From: an uncultured Bacilli bacterium
Lineage (GTDB): Bacteria > Bacillota_I > Bacilli_A > RF39 > UBA660
Direction: 5' to 3'
Assembly (NCBI GenBank): GCA_905235875.1
Contig: CAJONL010000156.1
Location: 1 to 7,746 of the forward strand
DNA length: 7,746 bases
Shown: positions 4,616-7,746 of the stretch, piece by piece
Layout: each line of letters begins with the position of its first letter
Numbering within the stretch: the first letter of the stretch is position 1
The notes under the pieces: model-generated
The model's database searches: none
Seen by the model: only the letters and a program-made list of their open reading frames with translations
Told to the model about the DNA's origin: nothing
Position numbers and translations under genes: made by a program

Positions 4616-7600
4616 ATGAAAGATATTATTTATAAAAAAAAGCTTGTTTTAGTTCCTTCAGCTTATAATTCTAAAGTTATGGGAGATATTGAAAATTTTA
4701 TTCCATACTATAAAAATGATTTTGATGTTTATGTAATTAGTGATAAATATGAGGAAGATGAGTACATTGAAGATGATGTTAATTATATAAGAAACGATAA
4801 TCCATTAGCTAATTATTTAAAAATTACAGCAGACTATATTATAGATGCTGGTTCAGTAAATGGTTTTTCAAAGTTTTGTGATTCACAAAAAAGAGTTAGC
4901 GTATGGCATGGGATTCCTTATAAAAACATGTTCGTTAAATTAGATCCTAAGTATTTTAATCAAGGACTAGAATATAGCTATGGATATGATTTAATGGTTT
5001 CACCATCAAAATTTTACTCTGAAAAATTTTTAAGAGATTCAATGCTTTATAATGGTGAAATATTAGAGACTGCAATTTCTAGAACAGATTCTTTATTTAT
5101 AAGTGACGAAGAAAAAGAAAAAATTAAAGATGAACTTGATATTCCAAAGGATAAGAAAATTTTACTTTATGCACCAACTTTTAGAGAAAAAGGAAAATTT
5201 AATCTTCCATTCGAAGTAGATAAACTAAAAGAATTACTTCCTGATGATTGGGTTTTAGTAACAAAGCTGCATTATTTAAATTATTTGGAAGATGAAAATG
5301 ACATTATTGATTGTACTTCTTATTCGTCTGTTAATAATCTTCTTGCAATATCTGATTTTCTTATAACAGATTACTCAAGTTTATTTTTTGATTATTCAGT
5401 TTTAAATAAATCAGCTATATTTTTTCAATATGATAAAGAAGAATATGAAGAAAATCGTGGTTTTATGTTTGATTTAGAAGATTATATAGATAAAAAGGAT
5501 ATAGTGACTGATATAAATGATTTTTATTCTTTAATAAAAGATATAGATTCTATAAATAATAATTTAGTGAAAATAAAAAATGAGTTTTATCCTTTACAAA
5601 AAGAAAATTCTACTAAAGAGTTAGTAGAAAAACTAAACTTTGATAGTTCTCCTAGAAAGACTAGAGATATAATTTTTCTTGTTAATCAATTAAATCAAAT
5701 CGGAGGAGTTCATAATTTTGTACTAAATCTTGCAAAAGAATTTAAAGAAAAGTATAATTCTAAAATAATAGTAATTGGGAAAGAAGAGTTTCCTGATACT
5801 AACGATGATGTGTATCTTTTTGATAAAGAAAATTTTGTTGATATGAAGCTTTGTAAGGAAACTAACCCAGGTACTGTTAAATCTTTTTTACAAAATACTG
5901 ATGGTATTATAATAGGATGTCAATTTGGTGCTTTTATGTCGATGCAAAATTATTTAAAAGATAAAAAAACTATTCTGATGTTTCATGGAGATGCTAAAGA
6001 TATTGTTAACAAAACTTTATATAAATCTCATTTAAGAACAATAAATGATTATCTAATTTATAATTATAAAAAATTTTTACTTCTTACTCAAAAGAATAAA
6101 GATATTTTATATGAAGCGGTAAATGAAGATATAAAACCAACTTTAGGATTTATAGAAAATGGTTATGATTTTAGTGATCGAAAAAACTTTTATAAGAAGA
6201 ATGGAGAATTTGTAGCTATTACAAGACTTGATAATGACAAAAATCCTAAAGATATCATTAAAATATTTGAAAATACGAATCTTAATCCTAAATTTAAAGT
6301 ACATGTATATGGTGATGGTAGTCTAAAAAAAGATTTTGAAAAAGAAATAAAAGAATTAAAACTGGAAAATAGAATTATTTTACATGGATACTGTGATAAT
6401 AAAGATGAAATGTACAAAGATAAACAAGGACTTATAATGACTAGTTTAACTGAAGGACTTCCATATACAATTCTTGAAGCATATAAATATGGAATACCTA
6501 TCTATACTTATGATTCATTTACAGCTGTATGTGATTTAATAGATTCTACCATTGGAAGAGTAGTTTCAAAGAGTAATATAGATGAATACGTTAAAGCTCT
6601 AAATGAAGATTTTGAAGTGAACAATTCTTCATTTGATAACTTTATTTCTAAATTCTCAAATGAAGAAGTAGTAAAAAAATGGAAAGATCTATTTGATGAA
6701 CTTGATATAGAAGAACAAAAAACATTAGAAAATGCTGAGGACAATATAGAAGAAAAGAAAAAAGACAAAGTATCTATTTTTAAAAGATTAAAAAAGAAGA
6801 AAAAAAGAAGGATGAAAAGAATACGTAATAATCTTTTAAAAAGTGATAAAAAAAGCAAAAGTGATTTGTACATAAATTTAGTTAATTGTAAATATATATT
6901 AAAGAACTTATTTAAAAAGAAAAATAGACCTATGGTTTCAATAATTGTTCCATTTTATAATAATTTAAAAACTATAGATAATACACTTAAGTCAATTAAG
7001 AAATGTGGTTATCCTAATTATGAAGTTTTAGTTATAAATGATGGCTCAAAAGAAGATCCAAAACTAATTGTAGATAAATATAAAAATATTAGATACTTTT
7101 ATAAAGAAAATGAAGGCTTAGGTCTTACAAGAAATTTTGGAATTAATAATGCTAAAGGAAAATATGTATTTTTCCTTGATTCAGATGATGAAATATGTAA
7201 ACTTGCTCTTAATCATTTAGTAGATTACGCAGAAGAAAATAATTTAGATGTTACATGTGGTATTTGCCGCAGAGTATACTATAATACAAAAAGTACTTCA
7301 TATTGGTATAGACAGTTATATAAGAAAAAATCGGTAAATTTAATGAATGAAAGATATAAAATTTTAAATGATACTATTAGTACTTCCAAATTATATAAAT
7401 TGGATTCATTAAAGAAAAGTAATCTTAAATTCATTACAGGGGTCTATGAAGATGTCTTATTTGTAGGACAAGTATATAATCATTTTGATAGGGTTGGTTT
7501 AATACCTAATATAGTATATACTTGGTATATATATGGTGAGAATACTTCGATTACTACTACGAATACTATAGATAATTATTTGGAAAGAATTAATAAATTT

Positions 7601-7746
7601 AAAACCATATTTAAAGATGCTAAAGTAGTAGATAAAATTTATTACATGAGGAATTTTACAAGTCATCATTTATTTATATATATTCATAGTTTTAATGATT
7701 ATACTGATGAAGAAAAAAGAAAAATATTTGATGAAGTAAGAAAAAT
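4616..7746 (+). CDS. Trimodular CDP-glycerol transferase/GT4/GT2 glycan synthase (partial, 3' end beyond window)
   Basis: An uninterrupted frame of 1043 codons that runs off the window. Module 1 (about 1-345) is like TagB/TagF/SpsB CDP-glycerol glycerophosphotransferases: W-H98-G-I-P, Y-A-P-T-F-R (185-190), K-L-H219-Y and T-D-Y-S-S (251-255). Both histidines correspond to ones required in TagF. Module 2 (about 350-700) is a GT4 glycosyltransferase with an N-terminal I-G-G-V-H loop (362-366), R537 and an E613-x7-E621 motif. A very basic linker (712-772) follows. Module 3 (from 773) is an inverting GT2: V-S-I-I-V-P-F-Y-N (774-782), N-D809-G-S, the metal-binding D855-S-D857-D and an E945-D946 catalytic-base pair. 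The protein likely polymerises and decorates a teichoic-acid-like or capsular/spore glycan at the inner membrane face. A weak SD, AGGTAG (4605-4610), overlaps the galE stop. Confidence 0.92.
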   Translation, partial: MKDIIYKKKLVLVPSAYNSKVMGDIENFIPYYKNDFDVYVISDKYEEDEYIEDDVNYIRNDNPLANYLKITADYIIDAGSVNGFSKFCDSQKRVSVWHGIPYKNMFVKLDPKYFNQGLEYSYGYDLMVSPSKFYSEKFLRDSMLYNGEILETAISRTDSLFISDEEKEKIKDELDIPKDKKILLYAPTFREKGKFNLPFEVDKLKELLPDDWVLVTKLHYLNYLEDENDIIDCTSYSSVNNLLAISDFLITDYSSLFFDYSVLNKSAIFFQYDKEEYEENRGFMFDLEDYIDKKDIVTDINDFYSLIKDIDSINNNLVKIKNEFYPLQKENSTKELVEKLNFDSSPRKTRDIIFLVNQLNQIGGVHNFVLNLAKEFKEKYNSKIIVIGKEEFPDTNDDVYLFDKENFVDMKLCKETNPGTVKSFLQNTDGIIIGCQFGAFMSMQNYLKDKKTILMFHGDAKDIVNKTLYKSHLRTINDYLIYNYKKFLLLTQKNKDILYEAVNEDIKPTLGFIENGYDFSDRKNFYKKNGEFVAITRLDNDKNPKDIIKIFENTNLNPKFKVHVYGDGSLKKDFEKEIKELKLENRIILHGYCDNKDEMYKDKQGLIMTSLTEGLPYTILEAYKYGIPIYTYDSFTAVCDLIDSTIGRVVSKSNIDEYVKALNEDFEVNNSSFDNFISKFSNEEVVKKWKDLFDELDIEEQKTLENAEDNIEEKKKDKVSIFKRLKKKKKRRMKRIRNNLLKSDKKSKSDLYINLVNCKYILKNLFKKKNRPMVSIIVPFYNNLKTIDNTLKSIKKCGYPNYEVLVINDGSKEDPKLIVDKYKNIRYFYKENEGLGLTRNFGINNAKGKYVFFLDSDDEICKLALNHLVDYAEENNLDVTCGICRRVYYNTKSTSYWYRQLYKKKSVNLMNERYKILNDTISTSKLYKLDSLKKSNLKFITGVYEDVLFVGQVYNHFDRVGLIPNIVYTWYIYGENTSITTTNTIDNYLERINKFKTIFKDAKVVDKIYYMRNFTSHHLFIYIHSFNDYTDEEKRKIFDEVRK

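Noticed and set aside
6190..6417. Minus-strand ORF of 75 codons
   Set aside because: It lies wholly inside the GT4 module, has no SD, and its hydrophobic Ser/Phe/Leu-rich composition is the expected shadow of Lys/Asp/Glu-rich coding DNA.
6508..6873. Minus-strand ORF of 121 codons
   Set aside because: It is antisense to the GT4 end and the Lys-rich linker. The Leu/Phe/Ser runs are the reverse complement of Lys/Glu codons, not a membrane protein.
227..7746. Mollicutes-type code with TGA as Trp
   Set aside because: No gene ends in TGA, which raised the question. No TGA occurs in frame either, all Trp codons are TGG, and spore-coat genes argue against a Mollicute.

Overview
The window comes from a very AT-rich (G+C clearly below 30% by eye), low-GC Gram-positive bacterium that makes spores or descends from one that did. 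Two adjacent CotY/CotZ-family spore outer-coat genes show this, together with strong Shine-Dalgarno sequences matched to the extended anti-SD, an NPETG-type sortase substrate, and teichoic-acid-type glycan enzymes. No TGA is read in frame and every Trp codon is TGG, so the standard bacterial code applies. A small stand-alone EIIB-like membrane protein recalls similar proteins of Mollicutes and their relatives, so an uncultured Bacilli/Erysipelotrichia-like gut lineage is a reasonable but unproven guess. I saw no tRNA, rRNA, CRISPR array, insertion sequence or riboswitch.

Layout. 1-226 is non-coding, AT-rich leader with promoter-like sites. 227-514 (+) encodes a 95-residue protein of unknown function. 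It converges, across a shared bidirectional terminator (513-540), on a two-gene minus-strand operon (1347-943, then 927-544) of Cys-rich CotY/CotZ paralogues. From about 1390 the genes run on the plus strand. 1496-1807 is a membrane-anchored PTS EIIB-like domain without its phospho-cysteine. 1881-2603 is a polytopic membrane protein ending in a histidine-kinase dimerisation helix whose phospho-histidine is Cys, with no ATPase domain. 2718-3473 is a secreted, sortase-anchored protein. 3618-4610 is galE. 4616 to the window edge (7746) is a giant open-ended ORF, at least 1043 residues, that joins a CDP-glycerol glycerophosphotransferase-like module, a GT4 module and a GT2 module.

How the parts may fit. 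The left half looks like spore-coat genes plus small regulators or receptors. SigE/SigK-like promoter elements sit at a similar distance before the SDs of the 95-residue gene, the coat operon and the surface protein, which hints at mother-cell expression. The right half is cell- or spore-surface glycan synthesis: GalE supplies UDP-galactose (or GalNAc/Glc), and the trimodular protein could build a poly(glycerol-phosphate)-like polymer decorated with sugars. The most unusual stretch is 1496-2603, where two neighbouring membrane proteins each keep a phosphotransfer domain fold but have lost the phosphate-accepting residue. Between them lies a promoter made of four 10-bp tandem repeats.
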